Positions 53,959 through 64,000 of a stretch of 64,000 nt of DNA are shown piece by piece. Within the stretch, counting starts at the first letter, position 1, and each line of letters begins with the position of its first letter. The translations under genes were made by a program, and so were the position numbers. The DNA lies in NCBI RefSeq assembly GCF_000172555.1, contig NZ_ABOX02000004.1, positions 124,001 through 188,000 on the forward strand, written 5' to 3'. This DNA is from Pedosphaera parvula Ellin514. GTDB lineage: Bacteria; Verrucomicrobiota; Verrucomicrobiia; Limisphaerales; Pedosphaeraceae. The notes under the pieces are model-generated. The model was not told the DNA's origin, ran no database searches, and was given only the letters and a program-made list of their open reading frames with translations.

Positions 53959-54361
53959 ATATTTTAAGAGTGCGATCAGGTCATCAAAAGATGAGGCTGC
54001 ACCGCCAATTTGGGACGATCATAGAATGTCACATGGGCATGTCCAGCCGACATTTGTATTACCCAGGTTGGATACCGGCATCGGCAAGGTGTACTGGATT
54101 AAGACATCAATTAGCAATCCATCCCCCCAACGCCCGGAACTCAGGAATCTGCTTTTGCGGCAAGAGAATCTTTACGTTCGAGAATTTCCCCACAAAACTC
54201 GGCACCTCATATGACTAATGCGCGGTTGAGCAAAATCGATGGCAGATGGCATGCAAGATGCTGACACTCGGCTCAAAGTGATAGGAGTTGCCTCTGCCGC
54301 CTGAATTCATCGGGGCCACAGGTTTATTCCACACTTATCCCAGTATGAATGCGAGCGAGCA
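53959..54361. other. Gene-poor stretch
   Basis: Two short overlapping plus-strand frames (about 60-80 codons) lack ribosome sites and look like chance. No repeat or hairpin of note was found. Confidence 0.5.
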
Positions 54362-55465
54362 GTGAATAGCTATACAACAAACCATCGGCGCGATGAGGCA
54401 AAGGAAATTCCCACGACTTCCTTCTTTCACTCCGCGGCCAGGTGCAGCCTGCTTTTTCCTGTATTTGGGATTTTAGGCAACGGAGCGGTGCATGCTTGTG
54501 GAGAATACATCGAGCAATATACCGGGGTGGATGAACACACCAGCCAGTTGATCATGGGAACTCTGTCGGCAGTCCTGATCGTGCTGGGATTTCTATTCGG
54601 ATTTATAGCTCTTTGCGGAGTGCCACGATATGGGGCCAGGGGAATTCTGGTCAGATCATTACTGGGAACGCTGTTTAACGGTGCCATTCTCGGACTGGTT
54701 CTTGCGATCGCACTTCCCACAATATTGAAGGTAAGAGCCAGAGAACTGAATCCATCCTTGTCGGCGCAGATCGATCAAGCTGTTGGTGTGATAAAATTGG
54801 AAGCTCAACAAAAGCTGAGTAGTGGCAAAACCACCCAAGTCACGACGAACAAGGATTCCGCAGCGAAGGAAAGGGAATTGGACGAGTTTTTGCAGAAGGC
54901 TTCAAAGGAATACACCGGCGATTCCAAATTGGTTCTGACAGGAGCCAGCCGCTTTCTGCGTCAGGCGGTGACATTGGAGAAAGATTACAGCGAAAAGACA
55001 ACGGCGCTTTTGCATCCCCCCGTCACCAGCCTGGAGGGAGTGGTGAAGCGAGAAGACCTGCAAGCGAGAAGAACCAATGTGATGGCTTATTTCGAAGCCA
55101 GCAAACGGCTTAAGGAGTTTGTGAAGAACTCTGATTCGCTTTTGCAGGAAGATCTTAAAAGCCGAAATGTGCCAGATGAAGCGGTTCAAAAAGCCATGGC
55201 GGGTTATCGAGAACAGGCGCCCTTGCGTGAAAGCTTGATGAAGATTTGGACGACTGATCAACGCATGGTGGCAGCGATGTTGGGTCTGTTGGATACACTC
55301 GACCAAAATTGGGGTAAATGGCACCTTGATGGAGGCAGTGGCAGAATCATTTTTGAAAGTTCCGACACATCGAAATATTACGATTTTTATATCAGCGAGT
55401 TGCAATCAACGAGTGTGGAAGCAAAGTCACTGCAACTGGAAGTGATGGCAAAATTGGAAAACTGA
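54362..55465 (+). CDS. Membrane protein with two helices and a coiled-coil C-terminal domain
   Basis: A 367-residue protein from GTG. Membrane helices lie at about residues 66-86 and 98-122, with a Cys-containing N-terminal stretch. The remainder is helical and highly charged (about 140-330: ELDEFLQKASKEYTG..., VKNSDSLLQEDLKSRNV) and probably a coiled coil in the cytoplasm or periplasm. No family is recognised. Confidence 0.6.
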   Translation: MNSYTTNHRRDEAKEIPTTSFFHSAARCSLLFPVFGILGNGAVHACGEYIEQYTGVDEHTSQLIMGTLSAVLIVLGFLFGFIALCGVPRYGARGILVRSLLGTLFNGAILGLVLAIALPTILKVRARELNPSLSAQIDQAVGVIKLEAQQKLSSGKTTQVTTNKDSAAKERELDEFLQKASKEYTGDSKLVLTGASRFLRQAVTLEKDYSEKTTALLHPPVTSLEGVVKREDLQARRTNVMAYFEASKRLKEFVKNSDSLLQEDLKSRNVPDEAVQKAMAGYREQAPLRESLMKIWTTDQRMVAAMLGLLDTLDQNWGKWHLDGGSGRIIFESSDTSKYYDFYISELQSTSVEAKSLQLEVMAKLEN

Positions 55466-55646
55466 TTTGCCTCAGTTCCTGGGAACAGTGCCTGAATCAA
55501 CTTCATACCTGCGATTAATGCCCCGGACACATTGAATGCATGGCAGAGAGAGTCTCTGTTGGGAACATTCGTACAGAGATGAGATTGTCCAGGCTTAAGC
55601 AAACTTTGGTTCGGTACTTCCGCTTTAACGGAAATGTCTCATTCCC

Positions 55647-56573
55647 TTAAGGATTCGTTCCCGTTCTGGGTGGCAAGGGTTGCGCACCGGGGGCGGTTGG
55701 AGCCGGGTTAACTGCGTTTACTGCCGCACCGGGCTGGCTTTGGGCGCCAGGAGGAAGAGGGGGCGCAACGACAGCAGGTTGAGTTGGCGGCGTGACTGGA
55801 ACCGGTGGAGGCTGGGCAACAGCTGGTGGGGCGGCATATACTGGCGTCTGAGTGGTGAATCCCGTAGTTACAGCATTTTTTGTTGGCAATTGTTCCGCGG
55901 GACTGCTGCTGATAGTGGTCGAATCCGTAGTAACAGCTCCACCAGTGGCACCTGAAGCATTGGGTGCAGTTGTATCAATCGCTCCTCCAGTACCACCGAC
56001 TGCACTAGAAGAAGCCGAACTCGCCCCCACTGCCAACTGGTCCACCACTCTCACAAGGCCGGGTTGCGCCTGAACCTGCGCTAGAATGCGATCCTTTTCC
56101 TGGATAGTAGGAACCGAACCAACCAAGGTGACGACCCCCTGATCCACTATGACATTGACCGGAGCCTTCGCGCCACCAGCCTGCGGTTGGGTCAAAACGG
56201 ATTGACGAATGCGAAGGAGCAACGCGCGGTCAGACTGCGTCGCCGCCCGATCCTGCATGCGTGAATTGGTATTAAAGGAAGAGCCGGTACGATTCGTACT
56301 GTAAAAGCGGTTGGTAGCGCCAGGGGAGGAAGCAGGGGTAAGATTATTCTGATTGGTGCCGCTGCCGGTCAATTGATTGCTGCTGACTCCAGAAACGGAT
56401 GTCCCTGTCCCCTGCCCTGTAGATGTTTGGTTTTGATTCAAGGCGGGCGTCTGGGCAGCAGACTGCGAAGAATTTAGGGCATTGTTGTTCTGGACCGCGC
56501 CACCGGTTTGAGATTCGGCAGTGACGGCGCTGAGCACTACAAGCGCCCCGATGGTTGATAAGATCTTTTTCAT
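55647..56573 (-). CDS. Exported BON-domain protein with disordered flanks
   Basis: Signal peptide (residues 1-21), then an Asn/Gln/Ser-rich linker, a BON domain (about 115-185: DRALLLRIRQSVLTQPQAGG...VNVIVDQGVVTLVGSV...VRVVDQLAVG) and a long Thr/Ser- then Pro-rich C-terminus. BON domains bind phospholipid or envelope components and are typical of osmotic-stress proteins. The shortness of folded content compared with length is notable. Confidence 0.78.
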   Translation of the reverse strand: MKKILSTIGALVVLSAVTAESQTGGAVQNNNALNSSQSAAQTPALNQNQTSTGQGTGTSVSGVSSNQLTGSGTNQNNLTPASSPGATNRFYSTNRTGSSFNTNSRMQDRAATQSDRALLLRIRQSVLTQPQAGGAKAPVNVIVDQGVVTLVGSVPTIQEKDRILAQVQAQPGLVRVVDQLAVGASSASSSAVGGTGGAIDTTAPNASGATGGAVTTDSTTISSSPAEQLPTKNAVTTGFTTQTPVYAAPPAVAQPPPVPVTPPTQPAVVAPPLPPGAQSQPGAAVNAVNPAPTAPGAQPLPPRTGTNP

Positions 56574-56775
56574 GGTTTTTCTATTTAAAGCTTCGCTTTA
56601 GTGAGGTTGTCCCACAGTTTTGGGCTTAAGTAACAAACCACGTGAAAGTCCTATGCTCAATGGGGTTATGCCTGAAGAAAAGTAAGGCCGTTACCTACTG
56701 CCTCATTTCTGCCATGACGCGGCGGTTGGCAAATAATCAGCAACAAAACCAGGTCCCAACGCTCCTCTGTTCAAT

Positions 56776-58053
56776 TTACCTTTTATTACCTATACAAAAG
56801 AGATGCTTCTCACCACGCAACAGGAGGTGATTTGCGACCAGGACAGGTGAAGCGATGATTTGTTCGCCCATGTCGTTCTCAGCCAAAAGATCAAACTTGG
56901 GTTCAATACGGGCGACGAAGACAACCCCATCCTCACGCACAGCATAGATTTTGCCGTCAGCGACAGTAGGTGACGCATAGAATTCGGAGCTGGTTCGAGG
57001 TAACTCGTCGCGCAACAGTGTCTTGCCAGTGGTGGGGTCAATGCATTCGATAACACCACGGTCAGGTCCATGATCGTGCAGCAAGTAAACCCGCCCTTTG
57101 TATTCAGCAGGTGTGGAACAAAAGGAACCAGTATCTTCGCGCATCCAGATGCGGTTGGTGATTGTGACGTCGGCCGTTCCGCCCAGCTTGATGCCGTGCA
57201 AACGTGTTCCGCGTCCGTAGGGAACAATGACCATGTCACCTGCAATCACGGGTGAAGCGACGGGCACCCAGTTCCTTTTCCCTTGAGGATTAAAATCGCC
57301 GCAGGACCAAAGAACTTTGCCGTCGTCAGCGTCGTGAGCCGTCAAATGCTCTCCACCCAGAACCAGCAGGGTTTCCCTGCTCTCGTGTTTCATGAGTATG
57401 GGGGTGGCATAACTATGATCGCCCTCATCAGGGGTGATATAGTTGCGTGCGACCTTCCAGTGGAGTGCACCGGTCGATTTATCAAATGCAGCAAGATAAG
57501 ATTCACCGTGGTGGAGACGGGCAATGACAACGTCCCTTCCCGTGAGAACCGGGGAAGTGCCATAGTCCCAATAGAGAGTGTCGCGGCCATAAAGTTCGAC
57601 GAGGTTGGTTTGCCAAAGGACTTTGCCATCAAAATCGAGCGCGGCGAACTCGCCGCTCTTATAATAAACGAATATGCTTTTGCCATCAGTGACGGGCGAA
57701 GGGTTGCTGCCGGAGCCGTGAGCGTTTTTGCCCGAACGTTCGGCACCAAACCGGGTTGTCCATAGCAGTTTACCTGACCAATCAACGGCCAGAATGGAGT
57801 CCTGCCCGTCAACGGGTGCCGTCACGAAAATATGATTCTGCCAAACAATGGGTGTGGAACATCCTTTTCCGGGTAGTTCAAGTTTCCACGATAAATTCGT
57901 CTCCGCATTCCATTTTACCGGATAGGTGCCGGTTTCAACACTTCCGTTGTCACGAGATCCGCGCCAATGTGGCCAGTTGGCAGAGGTATCCCCAGTCGCG
58001 TAGAGAGAGCGCGCAAGCAATGGGATGAGAACCAGAGCCGGAAGAAGTTTCAT
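56776..58053 (-). CDS. Exported PQQ-like beta-propeller protein
   Basis: Signal peptide from the ATG at 58053 (LLPALVLIPLLARSLYA). The start NWPHWRGSRDNGSV and a set of propeller blades (ILAVDWSGKLLWTTRFG, FAALDFDGKVLWQTNLV, LTAHDADDGKVLWSCGD, IECIDPTTGKTLLRDEL) match the outer-membrane PQQ_2 class in Verrucomicrobia and Planctomycetes. Usually these are BamB-like or associated with polysaccharide use. No dehydrogenase domain is present. The frame extends 26 codons further upstream, but that part is not signal-like. Confidence 0.85.
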   Translation of the reverse strand: MKLLPALVLIPLLARSLYATGDTSANWPHWRGSRDNGSVETGTYPVKWNAETNLSWKLELPGKGCSTPIVWQNHIFVTAPVDGQDSILAVDWSGKLLWTTRFGAERSGKNAHGSGSNPSPVTDGKSIFVYYKSGEFAALDFDGKVLWQTNLVELYGRDTLYWDYGTSPVLTGRDVVIARLHHGESYLAAFDKSTGALHWKVARNYITPDEGDHSYATPILMKHESRETLLVLGGEHLTAHDADDGKVLWSCGDFNPQGKRNWVPVASPVIAGDMVIVPYGRGTRLHGIKLGGTADVTITNRIWMREDTGSFCSTPAEYKGRVYLLHDHGPDRGVIECIDPTTGKTLLRDELPRTSSEFYASPTVADGKIYAVREDGVVFVARIEPKFDLLAENDMGEQIIASPVLVANHLLLRGEKHLFCIGNKR

Positions 58054-58290
58054 GGTCGCATTCTGTAGAAACGAAGAAGGGAAGGAAGAAAAAAAATAGA
58101 ATTGTACAGCATCCCATCGAGGACGTCGCAATTTGCACGCTCCTGAGACTTTTATAAAAGGATTTGGCTTAAATGGTCAATTATTCCTGCCAACTCGCTG
58201 GACAGTGCCGAACCGCAGGCGTACGGTTTATTTAGAAGGAGACCTGAAATCAAAAGTTAGTAGTAAACAGAAACAGCCCAAAGGATTTTT

Positions 58291-60234
58291 ATGGCAAAAG
58301 TTCTCGGTATTGATTTAGGCACCACCAATTCCTGCGTCGCCGTGATGGAAGGCGGCGAACCCCTCGTTTTGGACAACTCCGAAGGGAGGCGTGTTACTCC
58401 ATCAGTGGTTGCGTTCACCAAAACAGGCGAACGCATCGTAGGGGATGCAGCCAAGCGACAGGCAGTGACCAACTCGCGCAACACCATTTACTCCATCAAG
58501 CGATTCATGGGCCGAAAATTTGATGAAGTCCAGGGGGAAATCAAAATGGTCCCCTACAAGGTCGTCCGGGCAAACAACGGCGATGCCGCCGTCGAAGTCA
58601 TGATTGACGGCAAGCCCAAGCAATTCAGCCCACCGGAAATCTCGGCAATGATTCTGTCCAAGCTTAAAGCCGATGCGGAAACCCGCCTGGGGGAAAAGCT
58701 TTCCCAGGCAGTTATCACGGTTCCAGCATATTTCAACGATTCCCAACGACAGGCCACCAAGGATGCCGGGCGCATCGCGGGACTAGACGTTCAACGCATC
58801 ATCAACGAACCCACTGCAGCTTCACTGGCTTACGGCCTGGATAAAAAGAAGGACGAGGAAATCGCCGTGTATGATCTGGGAGGCGGCACGTTTGATATCT
58901 CGGCGTTGGAGATCGGCGACGGGGTTTTTGAAGTCAAGGCTACCAATGGCGATACCCACCTGGGAGGTGACGACTGGGACAATCGCATCATGAACTGGAT
59001 CCTCGACGAGTTTAAACGAGACCAGGGAATGGATTTGCGTAATCAACCGGATGCGGTGCAGCGCATTAAAGAGGAGGCGGAAAAGGCTAAAATCGCCCTA
59101 TCCAGCACACTTGAATACGAGATTAATCTTCCCTTCATAACCGCGGATGCCAGCGGTCCCAAACATATCAGCATGAAACTGACCCGCGCAAAATTGGAGC
59201 AGCTTTGCGAGGACCTTTTTGAGCGGACGAAACCACCGGTAAAACAGTGCTTGAAAGATGCCGATCTCACTCCAAATGACGTGGATGAACTGGTTCTGGT
59301 AGGCGGCATGACCCGGATGCCACGCGTGGTTGAGATCGCTCGTTCACTCGTTAACAAACCACCGCACCAAGGTGTCAATCCCGATGAAGTGGTTGCGATT
59401 GGCGCTGCCATTCAGGGCGGCGTGCTTCAGGGAGACGTAAAGGGCGTGTTGCTGCTGGATGTGACACCGCTTTCACTCGGCATTGAAACGCTTGGCGGCG
59501 TAACCACCAGGTTGATCGAGCGCAATAGTACGATCCCGACTCGTAAATCGGAAATTTTTTCCACTGCAACGGACAATCAACCGGGCGTGGAGGTACACGT
59601 ATTGCAAGGGGAACGACCTTTGGCGAAGGATAACAAGACCATTGGGAAATTCCAATTGACTGATATTCCCCCTGCCCCACGCGGTGTGCCGCAAATCGAA
59701 GTCGCCTTCGATATCGATGCCAATGGCATTTTACACGTGAGCGCCAAGGATCTTGGCACTGGGAAGGAACAGAAGATCACCATCACTGCCAGCAGTGGGC
59801 TTTCAAAGGAAGAAATTTCCAAAATGCAGCAGGATGCCGAAATGCATGCCGATGAGGACCGGAAACGGAAGGAGGAAATTGAATCGCGCAATGAAGCCGA
59901 TGCGGTTGCCTACCGTGCAGAAAAAATGTTGCGGGACAATGCGGACAAAATTTCGGAGGAGGATAAGCGCAAGCTGGAGGAAGCCACTCAGTCGGCCAAG
60001 GAAGCGCTCAAGGGCAGTGACACCTCGGCGATGAAGAGCGCAACTGACAAACTGAATGAAGTCATGCAGGCTGTTTCCGCTGATCTTTATCACGCCGCGT
60101 CAGGCCGAACTGAGGCTGGTCAAGGTGCCGGTGCACAACCGGGAGGAAGAGCGGGCACTGAACAAGGAGCCAAGCCCGAGGAAGGCGATGTGCTGGAGGC
60201 TGAGGTTGTGGATGACAAAGGTAATAAGAGTTGA
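58291..60234 (+). CDS. dnaK: Chaperone Hsp70 (DnaK)
   Basis: Standard 647-residue Dna[18 protein letters not shown]-type ATPase start, [38 protein letters not shown], then substrate domain ([14 protein letters not shown]) and a helical lid with a Gly-rich tail ending [18 protein letters not shown] precedes the ATG. No grpE, dnaJ or hrcA and no CIRCE repeat is adjacent. clpB follows 67 bp later in the same direction. Confidence 0.97.
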   Translation: MAKVLGIDLGTTNSCVAVMEGGEPLVLDNSEGRRVTPSVVAFTKTGERIVGDAAKRQAVTNSRNTIYSIKRFMGRKFDEVQGEIKMVPYKVVRANNGDAAVEVMIDGKPKQFSPPEISAMILSKLKADAETRLGEKLSQAVITVPAYFNDSQRQATKDAGRIAGLDVQRIINEPTAASLAYGLDKKKDEEIAVYDLGGGTFDISALEIGDGVFEVKATNGDTHLGGDDWDNRIMNWILDEFKRDQGMDLRNQPDAVQRIKEEAEKAKIALSSTLEYEINLPFITADASGPKHISMKLTRAKLEQLCEDLFERTKPPVKQCLKDADLTPNDVDELVLVGGMTRMPRVVEIARSLVNKPPHQGVNPDEVVAIGAAIQGGVLQGDVKGVLLLDVTPLSLGIETLGGVTTRLIERNSTIPTRKSEIFSTATDNQPGVEVHVLQGERPLAKDNKTIGKFQLTDIPPAPRGVPQIEVAFDIDANGILHVSAKDLGTGKEQKITITASSGLSKEEISKMQQDAEMHADEDRKRKEEIESRNEADAVAYRAEKMLRDNADKISEEDKRKLEEATQSAKEALKGSDTSAMKSATDKLNEVMQAVSADLYHAASGRTEAGQGAGAQPGGRAGTEQGAKPEEGDVLEAEVVDDKGNKS

Positions 60235-60301
60235 ACCCGGCCAGGCTTTTCACCGAGCAGGCAACTCTTTGAAGCCGCACCGGTCCTGAGTTGAGGTTGT
60301 T

Positions 60302-62937
60302 ATGGACTTAAATAAGTTTACCGAGAAGGCACAGCAAGGCTTGCAGGAGGCGCAAAACATCGCAAGCCGGAACCAACACCAGGCCGTGGATGTCGAGCAC
60401 GTTGCTTTGGCGCTTATCCAACAGGAGAACGGATTAGTGCCTCGGCTATTGGAAATGATGCAGGCTCCGGTGGATGTGATCCGGGCAAGATTGGAAGAGG
60501 AACTTACCCGAATACCTCAGGTGACAGGTGATACCAGCGCCGCACCCGGGTTGTATGTTACCGCCCGGTTGAATAAATTGCTCACGAAGGCGCAGGACGA
60601 AGCGAAGAAACTTCGCGATGAGTACGTAAGTGTCGAACATATCGTTCTGGCCATGACTGCCGAGCCGGCCAGTTCACCCATCGGAAAGATTTTCAAGGAA
60701 TTCAAAATTCGCCGCGACGAATTCTTAAAAGCGTTATCCTCAGTACGCGGCAATCAACGTGTGACCAGCGCCAATCCTGAGGCCACTTACGAGGCACTGC
60801 GCAAGTACGGTCGTGACCTGACCCAAATGGCGCAACAAAACAAACTCGATCCAGTCATCGGCCGTGATGCTGAAATCCGCCGTTGCATTCAGGTCCTTTC
60901 GCGGCGGTCCAAAAACAACCCAGTGCTGATCGGTGAGCCAGGAGTGGGCAAAACGGCGATTGTCGAGGGTTTGGCTCAAAGGATAGTGAGTGGCGATGTC
61001 CCGGAAAGTCTTAAAGACAAGAGCATCGTGGCCCTCGATATGGGGTCTCTGATCGCTGGTGCCAAATACCGCGGGGAATTCGAAGAACGCCTTAAAGCGG
61101 TTTTGCACGAAGTTGTTGGGGCGGAGGGCCGGGTCATCCTGTTCATCGACGAAATCCACACCGTCGTGGGTGCCGGGGCATCGGAAGGGTCCATGGATGC
61201 CAGCAACATGCTCAAACCGCCATTGGCTCGCGGGGAACTGCATTGCATCGGGGCCACCACATTGGATGAATATCGAAAGTACATTGAAAAGGATGCCGCG
61301 CTCGAACGCCGGTTCCAACCTGTGCAGGTCAACGAGCCCACGGTCGAAGACACCATTTCCATTTTGCGCGGGTTGCGCGAACGATACGAAATCCATCATG
61401 GCGTACGCATTCAAGATGCCGCTCTGGTCGCCGCGGCCCAACTCTCGCACCGCTATATCACCGACCGTTATCTACCGGACAAGGCGATTGATCTGATTGA
61501 CGAAGCAGCGGCCAAACTCCGCACCGAAATCGAAAGCATGCCGGAAGAGCTCGAAGGGCTTGAACGACGGATCATGCAGCTCGAAGTGGAGCGCGAAGCC
61601 TTGCGCAAGGAAAAGGACCAGTCCTCGCGGGAGCGTCTGGCTGCGATAGAAAAGGAATTGGCCGATCTGAAATCCAACCGAGACTCCTTGCGGGCGGAGT
61701 GGGAGAACGAGAAAAAAGCCATCACTGAAATCCGCAAGCTTCGCGAGGAGCTCGAGTCAGTGCGTCATGAAATTGAGGTGGCACAACGCAGCGGGGAGCT
61801 GGGCCGGGTGGCAGAACTAAAATACGGCCGGCTTCCGCAATTGGAGAAACAGCTCAAAACTGCCGAGACAAGAATGCAACAAAGAGGAGGTCCGCAACTG
61901 CTCCGCGAGGAAGTGACTCCTGAAGAGGTGGCTGAAATCGTGGCGCGCTGGACGGGCATTCCCATTGCGCGATTGGTGGAAGGAGAAACAGGACAAGTTG
62001 CTGCGTCTGGACCAAGATTCTTCATGGGCGGGTTATTGGCCAGGATGAAGCCGTGCAAGCTGTGACCGATGCGGTAATTCGCGCCCGCTCCGGTTTGAAA
62101 GATCCCAAACGTCCGATTGGTTCATTCATCTTCCTGGGCCCTACTGGCGTCGGAAAAACCGAGTTGGCCCGCGCCCTGGCAGAAACGATGTTCGACAGCG
62201 AGGAGAACATGGTCCGCATCGACATGAGTGAATACATGGAGAAGCATGCGGTGGCCCGGCTGATTGGTGCGCCGCCCGGATATGTAGGTTATGAAGAAGG
62301 CGGTCAACTGACTGAAGCCGTCCGGCGCAAGCCGTATAGCGTCATTCTCTTTGATGAAATTGAAAAGGCCCACCACGATGTCTTTAACATTTTATTGCAA
62401 GTGTTGGATGAAGGCCGGTTGACTGACAGCCATGGTCGGACGGTGGATTTCAGGAACACCATCATCATCATGACGTCCAACATTGGCAGCCCGTACCTGA
62501 CGCAACACGCGACGGAGACAGGAACCATTCCAGAGCGTGTTCGAAAGCAGGTGATGGCCGAAGTGCGGGATCATTTTCGTCCTGAATTCCTCAATCGCGT
62601 GGATGAAATTGTCCTCTTCAAGCCACTGACGCTGGCAGAAATTGAAAGAGTGGTCGAGCTGCAACTGAAGCTGGTGCGTGAACGATTGGCTGAACGACAC
62701 ATCGAGTTGGAATTGACCGACGCCGCCAAAGAGTTCATCGCACGATCAGGATTTGATCCGGTGTATGGTGCGCGTCCACTGAAAAGGTTTTTGCAACGAA
62801 CGATCGAGACAGCCCTCGCACGCAAGTTACTAGCGGGAGAGGTTCACGAAAACAGTCATGTGCTGGTGGATCTTGAGAAGAACGAACTGGTCTTTACTTC
62901 CCATCCGTTGCATGAACATATCAGGGAAGCTGCCTGA
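60302..62937 (+). CDS. clpB: Disaggregase ClpB, with two one-base shifts
   Basis: The N-domain (residues 1-145) is followed by nucleotide domain 1 ([25 protein letters not shown]), a middle coiled coil (about 400-530) and domain 2 ([37 protein letters not shown]). As sequenced the frame stops at 62065 and reopens at 62053. The expected linker appears if one extra base near 61991 ([11 protein letters not shown]) and another near 62013-62016 ([13 protein letters not shown]) are removed, giving about 877 residues. It solubilises aggregates with DnaK. Confidence 0.95.
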
Positions 62938-63092
62938 ACTTTTCGGAAGGCGCATCTGGCGAAACGGTTGCCGGCCATATCCAACCCTCGTCTGTCAACC
63001 GATTCGCAACGTATGTCACCGACTGCATGAGGATCGAAAGAAATTAATGATCTCCTCATACGGCCCGGGAGAGGAGATAGAAACCGAACAGG

Positions 63093-64000
63093 ATGAGCAA
63101 AAATCGGATTATCATAGTTGGCGGTGGCTTCGGCGGAGTGAAGTGTGCCAAAACATTAAGCCGTGAACTGTCGCTCGACCATACAGAGGTGGTGCTTTTC
63201 AACCGTGAGAATCATCTCGTCTTCAGCCCGCTATTGGCGGAGGCTGTTGGTTCCTCCGTAAATCCGCTTGATGTTGTAGTGCCATTGCGCCAGTTGTTGC
63301 CGCGTGTCTTTTGCCGAACCGAGGAGGTGCAGAACATTGACCCACCAAGGAATGAAATCGAATACCTGGCGGAGGACTGCCAACCTGGTCGAATGCGTTA
63401 CGACCACCTGGTTGTTGCGTGTGGCAGCATGGCGAATCTTCATGTCGTGCCCGGCATGGCGGATCATGCCTTTCCCCTGAAGAACGTCGGTGACGCCATA
63501 ACACTGCGCTCGCACATCATGGAGGAAATGGAGAAGGCTGAAGTTTGCGCCGACCCGGAGCGGCGGCGGTGGCATCTCACCTTCATCGTGGTAGGCGGTG
63601 GATACAGCGGTGTGGAAGTTGCCGGTGAAATCAATGATCTTGTCCGCAGCAGCACGCGCTATTTTCAAAACGTCCGCGCGCAGGATGTGAAGGTCATTTT
63701 GATTCATTCCCGCCACCAGATTCTGCCGGAAATCGGTTCCCGTCTACGCGAGTTCACCCGCAGGAAAATGGAGCAAAGAGGTGTCAAAGTCATGCTTGAC
63801 ACATGTGTCAAGCTGGCATCGCCCGAAGGCGTGGTTCTAAAAGACGGCGAGTTCTTAAAAGGCGGCACCATCGTTTGCACGATAGGCAACTCGCCAACGT
63901 CAATCGTCGAAGCCCTCACGACGGCGAAGGAGAATGGCCGCCTGGCAACCAGGCCAGACATGCGCCTGCGCGACTGGTCCAATGTATGGGCCGTCGGCGA
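63093..64000 (+). CDS. Type II NADH dehydrogenase (partial, cut by window end)
   Basis: The frame begins MSKNRIIIVGGGFGGVKCAKTL (FAD Rossmann site), with VVPLRQLLPRV, VVACGSMAN and a second Rossmann NADH site (TFIVVGGGYSGVEVAGEI), typical of single-subunit NDH-2 that passes electrons from NADH to quinone without pumping protons. It runs off the end of the window after VCTIGNSPTS and WAVG. The start lies 155 bp after clpB. Confidence 0.87.
   Translation, partial: MSKNRIIIVGGGFGGVKCAKTLSRELSLDHTEVVLFNRENHLVFSPLLAEAVGSSVNPLDVVVPLRQLLPRVFCRTEEVQNIDPPRNEIEYLAEDCQPGRMRYDHLVVACGSMANLHVVPGMADHAFPLKNVGDAITLRSHIMEEMEKAEVCADPERRRWHLTFIVVGGGYSGVEVAGEINDLVRSSTRYFQNVRAQDVKVILIHSRHQILPEIGSRLREFTRRKMEQRGVKVMLDTCVKLASPEGVVLKDGEFLKGGTIVCTIGNSPTSIVEALTTAKENGRLATRPDMRLRDWSNVWAVG

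Noticed and set aside
58132-58290. CIRCE/HrcA operator before dnaK
   Set aside because: No TTAGCACTC-N9-GAGTGCTAA or close form is present.
60740-61450. 236-codon minus-strand frame inside clpB
   Set aside because: It is a shadow of the AAA+ domain coding strand.
1-64000. tRNA, rRNA, CRISPR array, integrase/transposase, phage genes
   Set aside because: No cloverleaf, rRNA segment, evenly spaced repeat array or transposase motif was recognised by eye; a tRNAscan or covariance search was not possible.

Overview
The window looks like chromosome from a soil or freshwater Verrucomicrobiota bacterium, closest in style to the Pedosphaera/Limisphaerales group. The pointers are: a prepilin-like protein with the [18 protein letters not shown] helix followed by the [12 protein letters not shown] stretch and a SDGHAG C-terminus; a PSCyt1-DUF1549-DUF1553 (planctomycete/verrucomicrobial) cytochrome protein; large secreted proteins ending in an autotransporter-like F-x-F...G..Y.I..T.D module; a bacterial SET-domain protein; and intergenic hairpin repeats that translate as SADFQSAVSPICNR. 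This placement is inference from protein style, not from a marker gene. No rRNA, tRNA, CRISPR array, phage or intact insertion sequence was recognised.

Layout. 0-7 kb: small unknown genes, a tautomerase, a DUF6869 protein, a secreted glycosidase-like protein, a rhodanese, a serine beta-lactamase-like hydrolase, an M48 protease and a SET-domain methyltransferase. 7.4-14.4 kb: a C4-dicarboxylate block with a dicarboxylate symporter, succinate dehydrogenase/fumarate reductase (sdhD apart from divergent sdhBA), two-subunit class I fumarase and malate dehydrogenase. These convert imported succinate, fumarate or malate to oxaloacetate. 14.5-20.5 kb: secreted BNR/Ig protein, three lipoproteins, a gamma-glutamyltransferase-like enzyme and rsmH. 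20.7-30.3 kb: a sensory and stress stretch (two orphan small proteins with their own terminators, a CheY, a DUF2382 lipoprotein, a large hybrid histidine kinase, an FHA/zinc-finger protein, a PRC-barrel protein, OsmC, a RibD-like reductase). 30.4-35.3 kb: a TetR(CerR)-ABC permease-ATPase-HlyD-TolC efflux operon. 35.3-45.4 kb: hydrolase, glycosyltransferase, MFS transporter, PAP2 phosphatase, a decayed prepilin gene, a giant secreted repeat protein and an intact prepilin-like gene. 45.7-58 kb: a split membrane protein, an FkbM methyltransferase between repeats, alcohol dehydrogenase, PSCyt1/DUF1549/DUF1553 protein, truncated globin with divergent AraC regulator, YbjQ, a membrane/coiled-coil protein, BON protein and PQQ propeller protein. 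58.3-64 kb: dnaK, clpB and the start of a type II NADH dehydrogenase.

The strongest non-gene signal is a 40-bp regulatory element built of 7-bp half-sites spaced exactly 11 bp apart. It occurs as two mirror-image copies, each ending 68-69 bp upstream of the start codons of the divergent secreted-protein and prepilin genes. A third, weaker copy lies upstream of the prepilin pseudogene. This suggests an undescribed regulon controlling this surface/export pair.

At least four conserved or clearly single genes (mdh, clpB, the giant secreted protein, the 45.7-46.4 kb membrane protein) are broken by one-base shifts, clpB twice within 25 bp. Because mdh and clpB are housekeeping genes, sequence error is the likeliest explanation for most of these. 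The repaired coordinates are given in the entries.
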